Assembly (NCBI RefSeq): GCF_945859705.1
Contig: NC_079134.1
Location: 68,320,625 to 68,384,624, forward strand
Length of the DNA: 64,000 nucleotides
Reading direction: 5' to 3'
Source of the DNA: Episyrphus balteatus
Lineage: Eukaryota > Arthropoda > Insecta > Diptera > Syrphidae
The stretch's first letter is position 1, and every line of letters begins with the position of its first letter. The translations under genes and the position numbers were made by a program. A model generated the notes under the pieces. That model saw only the letters and a program-made list of their open reading frames with translations. It was not told where the DNA came from and ran no database searches. Shown here one piece after another: positions 11,549 through 22,572 of this stretch.

Positions 11549-12259
11549 CTAACTTTTTTCTTTTGGAATATGAACCATTGCTCGGCACCCAAACACTCTG
11601 AAGCGCATTAGGTTGGGTTTCTGCCCCGAACAGGCCTCCTCTGGTTTTATATCAGTTAGTCCTCTTCTCGGTGATCGATTTATAATAAACGCAGCTGTCG
11701 TCACTGCTTCCCCCCAATATTCGGTCTTCAGATTTGCATCAAGTAGACAGCGAGCCTTTTCCACCACAGTTCTGTTTGTTCTTTCGGCCAGGCCGTTTTG
11801 TTCCGGTGTATATGGTGCTGTTTTCTGGTGTCTTATTCCATATTTGCGCAGATTGTTCAACAACGCCTGGTTACAGTATTCTGAACCGTTGTGGGTGCGC
11901 AAAATTTTGATAGTTTTTTGCGTTTGATTTTCGACATAACTTTTGAAAAGTTCAAATTTGTCTTTGACTTCGGATTTGTGCTGTATTAGATACAGAAACA
12001 CTTTTCGACTGAAGTCGTCTACAAAAATCACAAATTATCTTGCCCCTCCGATGGAATTTACTGACATAGGACCGCACACGTGGGAATGAACAATCTCAAG
12101 AAGTTCTGTGGCTCTTGTTCCGGTGTTTTTGAACGGCTGCCTTGTCTGTTTTGCTTTGAAACATACAACACATGGTGCAATACTTTCTTTTTCAGAAAAA
12201 TTCACCCCATCAACAATGTTTTTCAACTTTAACATACCTTCTTGACTAAGGTGTCCCAT
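11549..12259 (-). pseudogene. copia-A integrase, catalytic Asp replaced
   Basis: The pre-integrase zinc region (12259-12035) starts MGHLSQEGMLKLKN and keeps the CVVCFKAK cysteines. The catalytic core follows (12031-11549) with FVDDFSRKVFLYL, then LRTHNGSEYC where TDNG is expected, so the second catalytic acid is His, and TPEQNGLAERTNRT with the Glu. A shift separates the two parts. With the Asp lost the integrase would be inactive even without the frame breaks. Confidence 0.9.
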
Positions 12260-12328
12260 CCGACGGTGCCACAGAGAACTTTTTTGTTCATCAGCAATCG
12301 ACAGGTTGACATGTGCAAAATCGGGTGA

Positions 12329-13026
12329 TTAGTATAGCTTGTACACACCTTCCTTCTTAGAAGCAGTAGCAATTAATCGGTGTTCATTGTTGTAAATCTC
12401 GGAACTGTTTCCCTTGAAAACTACGGAGTTCCCACAATCTGTCAAACGGCTAACAGAGAGGAGATTTGCACACAGATTCGGCACAAAAAGAACATCTTTT
12501 GCAACACCACTCTCACTTGTCGACAACGCAATCTTGACATCACCTTTTCCACCAACAGCCATCACATTTTTGTCAACAATAACCACCCTGCCTGTATCCG
12601 CCTTGGAAATATTCTCCAATATTGACGCACCAGAGTATTCTTTGGCTGACAATGCGGTGAATAGTAATTGACTCAAATGGGGCCTATTTTTGGATACATT
12701 TCCTTTTCTATTCGTGCAGTCACGTTCGTGCCCGTTCTTATTACGCTGGAAACAACGTACACGTTTCTGTCTGCTGTTGCCGTGCTTCTGTGACGCTTTA
12801 CTATAAAAAACCATCGACCCATCGTTGGCGGTCATCTTGACATCCTGCAGCAACTTCAATTTGATGGCATCTGCGGTGAGTTCCAAGCCAGAACTTTCGA
12901 TGCCCATAATCATCGGCTGGTATCGATCTGGTAGTCCTGCAAGGAGCAACGTGCCTTCCCACTCTTCGCTCAAGTCCAAACCTATTCCCCGTATCTTTTA
13001 GGACGTGTTTATGATCTTATTGACGT
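12329..13026 (-). pseudogene. copia-A gag C-part and protease region
   Basis: The frame from 12979 reads EEWEGTLLLAGLPDRYQPMI, the conserved gag block of Copia elements. A zinc knuckle follows in which the second Cys is Arg (CFQRNKNGHERDC). Then comes the protease neighbourhood ending VLFVPNLCANLLSVSRLTDC. The active-site DSGAS has been broken by a shift; only SGAS remains. An in-frame stop lies just upstream, near 13000. The gag coding sequence resumes at 29669 on the other side of copia-B. Confidence 0.85.
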
Positions 13027-13031
13027 ATTCG

Positions 13032-13200
13032 TGTTGAAAGTTATGTTTTAGGAAAGACCTTTGTAACGAAAACACGTCTTATCGGTTATAAACAGAAAAT
13101 AGGAATAATATATATTATTGAAAATAATTGATAACAAACATAAAGCTATTATACAAATAATTTAACAAATTGTTTTACTTGTTACATTCAAATTTCAACA
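13032..13200 (-). repeat. copia-B 3' LTR
   Basis: Matches the LTR at 29467-29663 (for example TTGTAACGAAAACACGTCTT and AATTGATAACAAACA) with several substitutions and about 28 bp fewer, the largest gap in the TTATTAATTT region. A CAGTGGGAG polypurine tract (- strand) abuts it at 13201-13209. Confidence 0.92.
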
Positions 13201-13288
13201 CTCCCACTGAATGTAACATTCAATTAAATTTGAGACCTACTGCTTCAGAACAAATTTTATGTTTTTGGAATCTAAAGCTTTAGTTAAG

Positions 13289-14281
13289 TTAGTTAGCTCT
13301 AGTTAGAAAGTCTGCATTCATTTCTGCTGTGCTTATATATTTTAAGTTAATCAAGCCTTCATCTATCTTGTCACGAACGAAATGGTGTTTGACATCGATA
13401 TGCTTTGTTCGAGGATGATATGCAGTTGTTAGCGCAAGACTTATTGCACCTTTGTTGTCACATAGAATGGTTGTTGACTTGGGAGAACTTGGAATCAGCT
13501 CGGCTTCCAGTCCTTTAAGCCATAAAGCTTCTTGAGTGACTTCTGAAATGGCCATGTACTCTGCTTCGGTTGATGAGAGAGCAACTGTGAGCTGTTTTTT
13601 AGTGTTCCATGATACAGCTCCTCCACAGGATTTATAGACGTAACCTGTTACGGATCTTCTATCAAGACTATCATTGGCCCAATCTGCGTCACAATAATCG
13701 ATTAGTTCATTATTTTTCTTCTTTGAGAATTCTAACTTGGCATCGGACGTCCCCTTCAAATATCGAAGGATTCGTTTGACTGCTATCCAATGAGCTTTAC
13801 CAAAGCAGTTATTAAATCGGGAAACACTGCTCACAGCAAAACTAACATCAGGTCTGGAAACTTGTGCAGCGAACATAATACTGCCAACTGCTTCTTGATA
13901 TGGAATCTACATCATTTCGTTTTTCTCTTCTTCCGTTTGTGGGCACATTTGTTTGGTAAGCTATTGGTTATTATCCATGGGTGAGCTTACAGGATTACAT
14001 TCATTCATTTTGAATCGAGTCAGTATGTCGCTGAAATAGCGTTCCTGGTCAATTTGGATAATGCCTTTGGAACGATCTCGTTGAATGTGCATTCCAAGCA
14101 CAAATCCTGCTTCGCCCATATCTTTCATTTTGAATTTGCTGTTAAGATATTTCTTGAGTTTAATTTTCACATCAATATTCTTTGTAAATATTAAGAGGTC
14201 ATCAACATATACTGCAATTATTATGATGTTTGAATCTTTTCCAGTAAAATAAACACAAGGATCTATTTTTGATTGTTTCAA
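13289..14281 (-). pseudogene. copia-B RNase H and RT C-terminal half
   Basis: The RT part (14281-13961) holds the catalytic VYVDDLLIF and the KMKDMGEAGFVLGMHIQRD block. After a break near 13960-13880 the frame resumes with MFAAQVSRPDVSFAVSSVSR, the connection domain, and RNase H with YCDADWANDSLDRRSVTGY, ALSSTEAEYMAISE and TKHIDVKHHFVRDKI. A stop comes at 13289. The RNase H acids look intact, so this is the best kept part of the element. Confidence 0.9.
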
Positions 14282-14370
14282 ACCTATTTAATTAAAGCTT
14301 TGTTGAGCTTTTGGTTCCATAAACGACTGGCCTGCTTCAAGCCGTAAAGTGATTTCTTTAAATGACATAC

Positions 14371-14540
14371 TTAACCAGTGTTATCGGTGAAACCTTCGGG
14401 TTGCATCATATATATCGTGTCATTTAAACCTCCTTGGAGAAATGCAGTGACTGCATCCATTTGGTCAATGTCCAAATCTAATTGTGCGGCCAGAGAAAAC
14501 AAAAGGCGTATGGTGCTATATCTCACTACTGGGGAGAAAG
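14371..14540 (-). pseudogene. copia-B RT N-terminal half, left of the MITE
   Basis: The frame reads TFSPVVRYSTIRLLFSLAAQ and LDIDQMDAVTAFLQGGLND with a catalytic Asp, then YMMQPEGFTDNTG. It joins 15661 on the far side of the MITE, where the - strand encodes the GIDYEE that normally precedes TFSPV. A stop lies near 14371. Confidence 0.88.
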
Positions 14541-14543
14541 TTT

Positions 14544-15657
14544 GGGTGTTTTCATAAACGTCGGAAATCTGCGTTAGTACAATCGTCTTTCTGCTTTGCT
14601 GCATTAATGAACACACCAATTCTGCGTTAGTACAATTTTCAGCTGTCACTGAGTGTTCATAAACATCAGAAAAAAAAATACAAAACTGAACACAGAATGA
14701 GTTTTGTTGGATAAGTAAAAAAATATTTCCTTTTTCAGTTCCCGAAAACATGTTTTTAATAACACGGAAAATTTGTAAACCGTGTTATATTAGGTGGCAC
14801 AGAAAAAATACATATTTTCTTCTACTTTTAATAGCGGAATAAAAAAACGAGTGGTTCACATTTGAAACAAATTATTGAATGGAAAAAAAAATATTTTTAA
14901 TTAGGGTGTTCAAAAAAAATTTTTTTTTGCGTTTTTTCTGCACAGAAAGTTTGTTTGTTTGCTATAGCAATTTGATATGAATTAAATTAATTAAATCGAT
15001 TTTTTTGAAGAATAAATTTAAAATATACTATGTTTCTGAGCCCCCTAATGCGAAAATTTCTGCTCAATTTTACATTATATTTCATAAACTATGTCTAACA
15101 AACTTTCTCTGTAGTGAAAGTTATTTTTTTTTTCATAATTAAAAAAAAAAAAATTGAGCCACCCTAATATAATTTTTTTTTCTCTGATAATTTGGTCAAA
15201 ATAATATCCACGTTTAATTTTTTGGAATTCCACAAGAAACTCTAAAAGTTAACATTTTTTAGAGCCACCCTAACACAAAAAAAATCAATTTAAACTCTTT
15301 GTATCAAAAATCACGATTTAGAAATTTTCTGCATCATTAAAATCTAAATTTTTCGAAAAATGAAAAAAGAAACATTTTTTGTATGTTTGCTTTTTATTTA
15401 ATATGTTTGCTTTTTATTTTTTTTTACAATATTTACATTTATTAACAATAAAAACATCGAATCAAAAGCCAAATAAACTTCTTCGCGAGATCTGCAGTCA
15501 TACAATTTTGGCTGCGCAATCTGCCCGACGTTGACGACATAATTGACGTTTATGAACAGCAGTACTGCAGTTGGACTTAGTTAGTCCGATCGCAGATCTG
15601 ACTTTATGAACAAGACTAACGCAAGCCTAAGTTAGGCAGACGTTTATGAAAACACCC
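14544..15657. mobile_element. MITE, 1114 bp, with GGGTGTTTTCATAAACGTC ends, TSD TTT
   Basis: Perfect 19-bp inverted ends, flanked by TTT at 14541-14543 and 15658-15660. Removing it with one TTT restores the copia-B RT reading, which proves both boundaries. The subterminal regions repeat words such as TTCATAAAC, CTGCGTTAGTAC and GATCTG. No transposase is present. A three-base duplication and a GGGTG tip point to the PIF/Harbinger group, by inference. Confidence 0.9.
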
Positions 15658-15660
15658 TTT

Positions 15661-16367
15661 CTTCGTAATCAATCCCTTTTCGTTGAGCGCAACTTGACAA
15701 CCAACCGGGCCTTGTTCCGTGAAATCTTGCCTTCACTATTACGCTTTGTTTTAAACACCCATTAACAATTGATAGCTCTTTTGCTGACAGGCAAATCTAC
15801 AAGATTCCATGTGTCATTTTCTCGTAAAGCATCAATTTCTTCATTCATTGCTTGCCGCCACAATTCAGAATCAGATCTTTCAAGTGCTTCCTTCAACGTC
15901 AATGGATCATGTACTTCATCTGTTGTTACGGAATACGAAATGTAACCATCCCTTTCCACAGGCTTCGGAGTACGCTTACTTCTCCTTGGTATAGTTTCAT
16001 TTGAATTTGCTGTCGTATAATCTTCAATTACCTTCTCCGTCTGCAAAGACACGCTTTCAACGTCTCTGCTTATGATGATTCTTCTCTTGTCTGGTTTATA
16101 CTATCGGAAAGCCTTGAAATCTTCACAATACCCAAAGAAGATACATGCTTCGGATTTCGGGTCTAACTTTTTGCGGCACGCTTTAGGAATATGAACCACT
16201 GCCTTGCAACCAAACGTACGCAAATGAGTCAAATCCGGTCTCTTTCCTGACCATGCTTCTTCTGGAACCACTTCAAGGGATGAACAAGGTGATCGATTTA
16301 TTATATGGATGGCTGTAGAAACTGCTTCAGCCCAGAAGTTCTTCGGTAAATTCGCATCTAATAACAT
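15661..16367 (-). pseudogene. copia-B integrase C-terminus and linker
   Basis: The upstream part (16367-16101) is the integrase end: LLDANLPKNFWAEAVSTAIH, INRSPCSSLEVVPEEAWSGK and the VHIPK segment. The linker (16052-15762) runs to HDPLTLKEALERSDSELWRQ and the conserved AMNEEIDALRENDTWNLVDL that leads into the RT. Shifts occur near 16090 and 15760. Confidence 0.88.
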
Positions 16368-16918
16368 ACACCTTGCCTAGTTCGGTTCATTCGCTCAACA
16401 AGCCCATTGTGTTCAGGTGTATACGGTGCTGATGTACGATGATAAATCCCATTGTTTCGCAATAAAGCTTGAAACGTTTTATAGCAGTACTCTGTTCCAT
16501 TATCGGTGTGTAAGGTCTTTATTCGTTTGTTACATTGATTTTCTACAAGTGCTTTAAGTTCTGCAAAACGGGTGATGGTTTCGTGTTTTGATTGTAAAAA
16601 ATAAACAAACGTTTTTCTTGTGAAATCATCAACAAACACCAAAATGTATCGAGCACCTCCCATACTTTTGATATGCAATGGACCACACAAATCGGAATGA
16701 ATTACCTCGAGTACTTCACTTCCTCTAGATCCTGTGTGATTGAATGGAAATCGACACTGCTTTCCTTTGAGGCAAATTTCACAGTTCCATTTATCGATCG
16801 TTGGAAATTTTTGACTTGTTCCAAATTAATCGCTAACTTCGTAAACTTGTCATGTTGAGATGCCCCATTCTTCTGTGCCATAGTTTGCAATCTGAGTCCA
16901 AATTGTTTGCAACAAAAC
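16358..16918 (-). pseudogene. copia-B pre-integrase zinc region and integrase core
   Basis: Just after the Penelope insertion point the - strand encodes LWHRRMGHLNMTSLR, the His part of the zinc domain. After a shift the core reads MCGPLHIKSMGGARYILVFV, then DDFTRKTFVYFL, LHTDNGTEYCYKTF with the catalytic Asp kept, and TPEHNGLVERMNRT with the Glu. A frame change near 16365 separates it from the C-terminus. Confidence 0.9.
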
Positions 16919-17016
16919 ATCTTTCTTTTATCATTTTTTGTGTTTAGACTCCAAGTTGTTTTTGTATATATAAAATAAAAGAAAAACATATAAAAAATTT
17001 TTTTTTAAATTATTTA

Positions 17017-18001
17017 GGGTCAATGTGGGTAAATGTAAACAGTTTCATGTCTTTTTTTTCTTTCGACTTTAGATTTTTTTATGTTTTCACGGAACAACTT
17101 GAATGGTATCTTCAAATGCAAATATGAAATGATGGCAATTCTTCTTTATAAATATAAACAAATATTTCCCAAATTGTTTACATTACTGTCAAATATGGCA
17201 TGTTTACAAATACCCCACCATGTTTGTGTTTTTTTGCAAATTCGGGGTAAATGTAAACGGTGGTATAAAATTTAGAATTTCCTCTTTATCATATGGATAA
17301 CAACAAGAAGGTATTTGACAAAAACTTTTTCAAATTCCAATAAAAGTTTTTGTTTTCTTCCTTTGATTCTTTATATAGGCGCCCAATATGCATCCTGAGC
17401 AGCTCTGAACGTAATATTTTTTGTTTTTTTACGTCAAAGGCCGATTTTGCAACATCATCCACTGAAAATGATGGTGTTGGCTACTTTAAAATGTGACTCC
17501 GCGGCACTTTAGCAGTAGTAATTGACTAAAAATATGTTATTTTTATTAAAACCAATAATTTCACCAAAAATGTATGTTTATATTTACCCCCAGAATACGT
17601 TGTTTACATTTACCCATTATGAAAAATATTCTGGGGTAAATGTAAACACATGCAAATCGACATAAATGTCCTGTATTTTAAAATTTGCTTGTATCACATA
17701 GAATCTACATCAAAATTAAAAACAAAAAAATATTTGCAAATTATACTGACTTTATTGAATCTGCAAAAATATTTAATTTTTCTGAAAGACTAACGACTTG
17801 TTTGGCACTTTAAAAAATTATCTTTCACGGAAAATACGCTCGTCGAATGAATTCTCTCTTGACAGCAATGAGCTTGACGTATAAGTTAAAAGATACATGC
17901 GTCCGCGATTTGTACTTATGTATGCATCAAATAGATTTAACTGAAGCTTGTTATGAGCCATGTTTTCATTTACCCCTGTTTACATTTACCCACATTGACC
18001 C
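17017..18001. mobile_element. MITE, 985 bp, with GGGTCAATGTGGGTAAATG ends, TSD TA
   Basis: Inverted ends of about 25 bp are flanked by TA (17015-17016, 18002-18003). The other copy of the PLE end, near 21335-21355, is uninterrupted and fits a TA duplication. The word GGGTAAATGTAAAC recurs near both ends and internally (about 17245, 17600 and 17635) in both orientations, like subterminal transposase-binding repeats. It encodes nothing. TA targets suggest a Tc1/mariner-type or related helper. Confidence 0.88.
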
Positions 18002-18066
18002 TAAGTGTTTTTTAATTTAATAAAATATTTAATTTTAGCAACTTATTTATTTATTTGTATAATGTT

Positions 18067-18130
18067 AAATTATTGAATACGCGACGCGTTTCGGAAACAT
18101 CGTTCCATCATCGGGCGAGTAATTACTTTT
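18067..18130 (-). ncRNA. hammerhead-like motif in Penelope pLTR, copy 1
   Basis: Read on the - strand, this carries CCGATGA, a short GGAA/TTCC helix, GAAAC and a GCGTC cleavage-like site, followed by GCG pairing with CGC upstream. This is the order of a type I hammerhead. The canonical core is CUGAUGA, so one core base (U to C) differs. PLEs are known to carry hammerheads in their terminal repeats. The same sequence is found at 21218 and 28038. Confidence 0.55.
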
Positions 18131-18654
18131 AAAGCTTAAATGAAAGTTAAATCCATTGAATAAGAAGTACAGGAAAGGGTGTTTATTCAAATAAGTGAAG
18201 CCGCTTTTTATTAGTGTGAGTTGTACAGATGCACATGTATTGGTAAAGGGTCGGAGTGCAGATATATTGTTCACTCAAGGGGCGCCAACAGAAATGTAAC
18301 TGGTCTCGTGATAGACTTCCGTATAGGTAAATGCTATTTTTCATCATAATTATATACGAATTTTAAACTGTTTTTTTTTTCCTCAACTAAAATCACACTG
18401 AAAATTGTTTTAAAATCATCAAGAGTAGCTGAAACATTGGCGGTCAATGATTGCATCGCCTTGTCATCACCAATAAGAGTGAGTTCGCCCCTGGAAAACA
18501 AGCTCGAAATTTGACAGATTATATAAAATTTTTGACAGTTTATATAAATTTGATTTTTTTTTAAATTTTTTTGTGGCTTCACTCGCCAACTCTATAGGTG
18601 TGATATACACCCCTTCCTGTACTTCTTATTCAATGGTTAAATCAGCTGGTTGAG

Positions 18655-19770
18655 TCATTGCACATTTCCTTGTTGTAAATTGAGACGGCTATTGTTATTT
18701 TGTTTTTGTCTATTTCGGTTTTTCAATGCGGTGTCATATAGTCCATTCGTAAATATCAGTTTGTCGTTTAATAGTTTGTGCTGTTCAGTTTTGTTAGATT
18801 TGTATATTTCGTACTCTTCCAGTGCATCGAGTAGTCTCCCTTTTTTGCAAATGTGCAATGGGACTAAGTTGTTATCAAAGTCTGTATAGTTGTGTTTGTT
18901 TTGTATTAAGTGTAAGGCGAAATTAGATTTTGTGTTAGGTGTAGGTTTATGTTCTGAAAATCGTTCGTGGAATGCTCTCCCTGTTTGGCCTATATAATAG
19001 CTGTCGCAGTCATTGCATTTAATTTTATAAACTCCCGAACATGACTTTGTTTCTTTTTTACTTTTTTGTAGAATTTGTTGAATGTTGTTGTTGGTTGTGA
19101 ATGACACTTGAATGTTTATTTTGTTAAATTCGTTTTTAATTATTTGTGGTAATATATTCGTGTATTCTATTGCTATGAATTTTCTGTCAGTTTGTATGTT
19201 GGTTTTGTGTGTGTTGTTAATCCTATTTCTTCTTTTATAAATTATTTTATCTATTATTTGTGGGTTAAGTCCATTCTGTGTTGCGATATATTTTATGGTA
19301 TTTAATTCGTCTTCATAATCATTTTGGTCCATAGGGATATTTAATAATCTGTTTACAAAAGAAATATATGCAGCCATTTTTTGAGTTTGGGGGTGGTGGG
19401 AGTCGTTATGAATAGTGATGTCTGTTGTGGTGGGTTTTCTGAAGATTTTGAATTTTAGTTTTTTGTTTTGTTTTTTGATGTTTATGTCTAAGAAATTTAA
19501 TCCATTTTCGTCTTCCATTTCTGCGGTAAATTTAATTTTAGTATTGATGTTATTTATGTATTTTTTCATTAAATCAAGTTGTCTGTTATTTCCATTAAAG
19601 ATTAAAAATGTGTCTTCTACATATCTGAGTATGCTATGATGTTGTGATTTTGTGCGTGGAGGTTGGATAGAAGATATTTATTTTCATAGTTGTTTAAATA
19701 TATGTCTGCTAATAGGCCACTCAAGGGTGAGCCCATGGCTAGACCTTCTTCTTGGGTATAATATTCGTTG
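18655..19770 (-). pseudogene. Penelope RT C-terminal part and GIY-YIG endonuclease (left copy)
   Basis: The long - frame (19569-18655) begins after the RT catalytic region with KKYINNINTKIKFTAEMEDE and ENGLNFLDI. It ends in a GIY-YIG nuclease, with GVYKIKCNDCDSYYIGQTGR and AFHERFSEHK. This nuclease makes the target nick for Penelope integration. Upstream, across a break, 19770-19570 encodes MGSPLSG-type RT text and the catalytic motif. In that motif the usual YVDD is YVED (Glu codon at 19615-19617), while the right-hand copy keeps YVDD. Confidence 0.9.
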
Positions 19771-19787
19771 TTAAATGTAAAATAGTT

Positions 19788-19928
19788 TCCCGGTGACCAC
19801 GCTCAATGAAATTTGATGCGAAACGTTCGGGGTGAGTACAAAAGTACTTTCTTTGTTTAAAAAAAACGCGGCTAATCCGAGAATTTTAAAAATATGTCTG
19901 TAAGAAACCGTGAAAGCCTTAAAAGTTA
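19788..19928. mobile_element. 141-bp insertion in Penelope RT, 10-bp TSD
   Basis: TAAAATAGTT is repeated at 19778-19787 and 19929-19938, and the PLE reading is continuous with one copy. The insert contains CGAAACG, GTGAGTACAAAAGTACTTTC and a run of A but no coding sequence. A TSD of this length suggests target-primed retrotransposition, so it may be a short SINE or a truncated PLE end. Confidence 0.75.
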
Positions 19929-19938
19929 TAAAATAGTT

Positions 19939-21082
19939 TTGTTTAAGTGTTACTTGTAATAAGTTAAGTATTTCTGAAATTTGTTTTATTGTTTCTTTGG
20001 TAAGTATATTGGTATACATGTTTGTCAAGTCTAGGGAAACCATCGTATAGTTGATGAGGGGTCTGATTGGTGTTCCGTCTTTATGGATTTTTGGGAGTCC
20101 TGTGAATGATGGCGCTTTTGCATTTGGTTGTTTGAGATAAGATTTTATATAGTTGATAAAGAAGTTGTTGCATTGGTTTATGGCGTTGATGATGTCTTTA
20201 ACGTAATTTTTAGTTGGGTCATCTTTGAGTTGTTTTATTTTATTGTTTCTGATAAATGTATATGTCTTTTCTGTGTATTCTTGTTGATTTAAAATTACAA
20301 CTGTGTTGCCTTTGTCAGCTTTAGTGATTATTGCATTGTTTTGTTCTAATTTTTGTTTGATGTTTTTAATATTGATTAAGTTATTATTGTGGTCTGAGAC
20401 GCTTTTTTGATTGTTATTGTTTTGTTTTAATATATTTTTGAATTTTTTGTTGATTAAAGTTCTTGTTTCATTTTGTAATTCTATGTTAGGGATCATTTTG
20501 ATTGCTGCTTCGGCGTTGGTTACTTCACGAACTAAAAGGTTTTTGTTTGGTTTTTGTAAATTAAATTTTAGTCCCTTGTTAAGAACATTTTCTTTTGAAT
20601 TCGTGAAAGTTATGTTTGTTCGGTTGACGATGCGTGGGTAAAAATTATGTTTGTTTGTTAGGTATATTTGGTATTTTATTTTGTCGTTCTGAGAGTTTTG
20701 TTATTTTTAATGTTTGATTTCTTTCAATTTTTGTTGCTATTGTCTGAATTTGGTATTCAACTTGTTCAATTATGGACTGTAGAGCTATTGGATGTATACT
20801 ATTATATATTTGTAAGTGGGTTTTGTATATTTCTTTGTTTAATATGACTTTTTGGCTAAATATATATTTGATTTCTTTTCGGACCCATGTTTCTTGGGCA
20901 GCAAGTTGTGCTTTAACTGCAGCTTTAGATGTATTTTTGATGTTAATTTGTGCGTATTTCGGTGTTATGTGCATCTTTAGACATTTTTTATTAAATTTAA
21001 GATTCATGTTAGCTTTAAGTAATTTCAATTTGGTGTTTTTATATTTAAAGACTAGTTTTGTTTGTTCAACTGTTAATATCAT
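19939..21082 (-). pseudogene. Penelope ORF N-terminal part and RT fingers (left copy)
   Basis: From the ATG at 21082 the - strand reads MILTVEQTKLVFKYKNTKL, a basic, coiled N-terminal region of about 145 residues. After a frame break (20645-20500) the RT begins: AIITKADKGNTVVILNQQEY is the hallmark PLE block, then FTGLPKIHKDGTPIRPLINY and MVSLDLTNMYTNI with a catalytic Asp. The frame then runs into the 141-bp insertion. The start is supported by its place right after GGAGACTAAACACAAAAA, which also begins the partial tandem unit at 16930. Confidence 0.85.
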
Positions 21083-21099
21083 TTTTTGTGTTTAGTCTC

Positions 21100-21409
21100 C
21101 ACCGCATTGAAAAACCGAAATAGACAAAAACAAAATAACAATAGCCTTCTCAATTTACAACAAGGAAATGTGCAATGACTCATCCAGCTGATTTAACTTT
21201 CATTTAAGCTTTAAAAGTAATTACTCGCCCGATGATGGAACGATGTTTCCGAAACGCGTCGCGTATTCAATAATTTAACATTATACAAATAAATAAATTA
21301 GTTGCTAAAATTAAATATTTTATTAAATAAAAAACACTTAAATAATTTAATAAAAAATTTGTATAGCTATGTTTTTCTTTTATTTTATATATACAAAAAC
21401 AACTTTATT
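21100..21409 (+). mobile_element. Penelope 3' end and pLTR, inverted against the left copy
   Basis: This carries the last codons of a PLE ORF in + orientation (ending with the Asn/Gln-rich tail and GNVQ stop) and then the pLTR, ending TATATACAAAAACAAC. It is joined head to head to the start of the left copy. It holds an uninterrupted version of the site where the 985-bp MITE sits in the other end. Confidence 0.85.
21218..21278 (+). ncRNA. hammerhead-like motif in Penelope pLTR, copy 2
   Basis: + strand: stem I bases CTCGC, core CCGATGA, helix II GGAA...TTCC, GAAAC, then GCGTC and GCG. Core and flanks appear the same as in the other two copies. It is a near-canonical type I hammerhead; activity is not proven. 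Confidence 0.55.
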
Positions 21410-21468
21410 TTAATTTTAAATAACAAAATTCGATCGATATTTATTTTTATTTTGCTTCCATTAAAACT

Positions 21469-22572
21469 TTAAGTGTTATAAGTATCGCTTTTAACAGTGT
21501 TTTTTCTTAACTTCTTAGTTTGACTTCTTGTCATATGTGTTTTCTTAATATCGTCACTATCTTCACATTGACGTCTTTTGTTATTGGCATTATTTCTAAT
21601 AATTGGACCAGCCATAAATCTTACTTGTTGGATTCTTTTTCTTTTTATCTGAAAAAATATTTCGATACAATATGGTGTCACCTACTTTAAATGTTTCGAT
21701 TACTGGCTTGTGTGTCTTTGCATTTGAGATTCGATCTAATTTATCTACTTCCACATTTGTATCTAAATTATTTCCTCGACTTTGAGGTACAATCAAATCT
21801 AACAACGTTTTAGGCTTAAATTTAAACAACATATTAGCAGGCGATAACTTTGTGACGGTGCATGGAGTATTTCTATATTTGATTAAAAAATTATTTAATT
21901 TCAAATTCCAAGATAACTGCCGCATTTTTGGATCAACTAACATTTTTCTAATCGAGCTTTTAAAAGTCTGGACGGCACGCTCTGCACGACCATTAGACTG
22001 CGGGTGATAGGGTGGTGACTTTAAAACTTCAATCCCATTTGATGAACAAAATAATAAAAATTCTTTCGAATTAAATGGCGTTCCACTGTCGCTATCTATG
22101 CATTTTGGGAACCCAAATGTACTCAAAACGAACCTAAGACGCTCAATTACATTTTTAGCTGTGGTAGTGGTCATAACAAAAGCATCTATCCATTTGGAAT
22201 AGGTATCGATCAATATCAACACTGTCGTCCTGTCAACTGTACAAAAATCTAAATGAATTCTTTCAAATGGAAAATTTGACGAAGGATATTTATTCAATAT
22301 ACTCTTTTTAGAATTTTGTGTTGCTTGACAAACCTCACACTGTAACACGAACCTTTCCACGTCATTGTCAACATTGGGCCACCAAACATATGAACGTGCT
22401 AATGACTTTGCCGTACTACACCAATATGACCATCATGAACCAGTCCCAATACCTTATTTCTTAAACTATTTGGTATAACAATTCGTTCACCGTAAAATAT
22501 GCACTCCGTTTCTGTCGCTAACGATTCCCTTTTCAAATAATAAGGTCTTATTTCTGTCGATTTATGGTTTGG
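21469..22572 (-). pseudogene. Gypsy integrase
   Basis: The N-terminal zinc region (22572-22361) is broken. The core (22360-21596) reads FVLQCEVCQATQNSKKSILN, FERIHLDFCTVDRTTVLILI with catalytic Asp, CIDSDSGTPFNSKEFLLFCS with the second Asp, and SPPYHPQSNGRAERAVQTFK with the catalytic Glu. The end carries a GDTILYRN-type chromodomain-proximal segment; a short basic tail (to 21469) follows in another frame. All three catalytic acids are kept. Confidence 0.9.
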
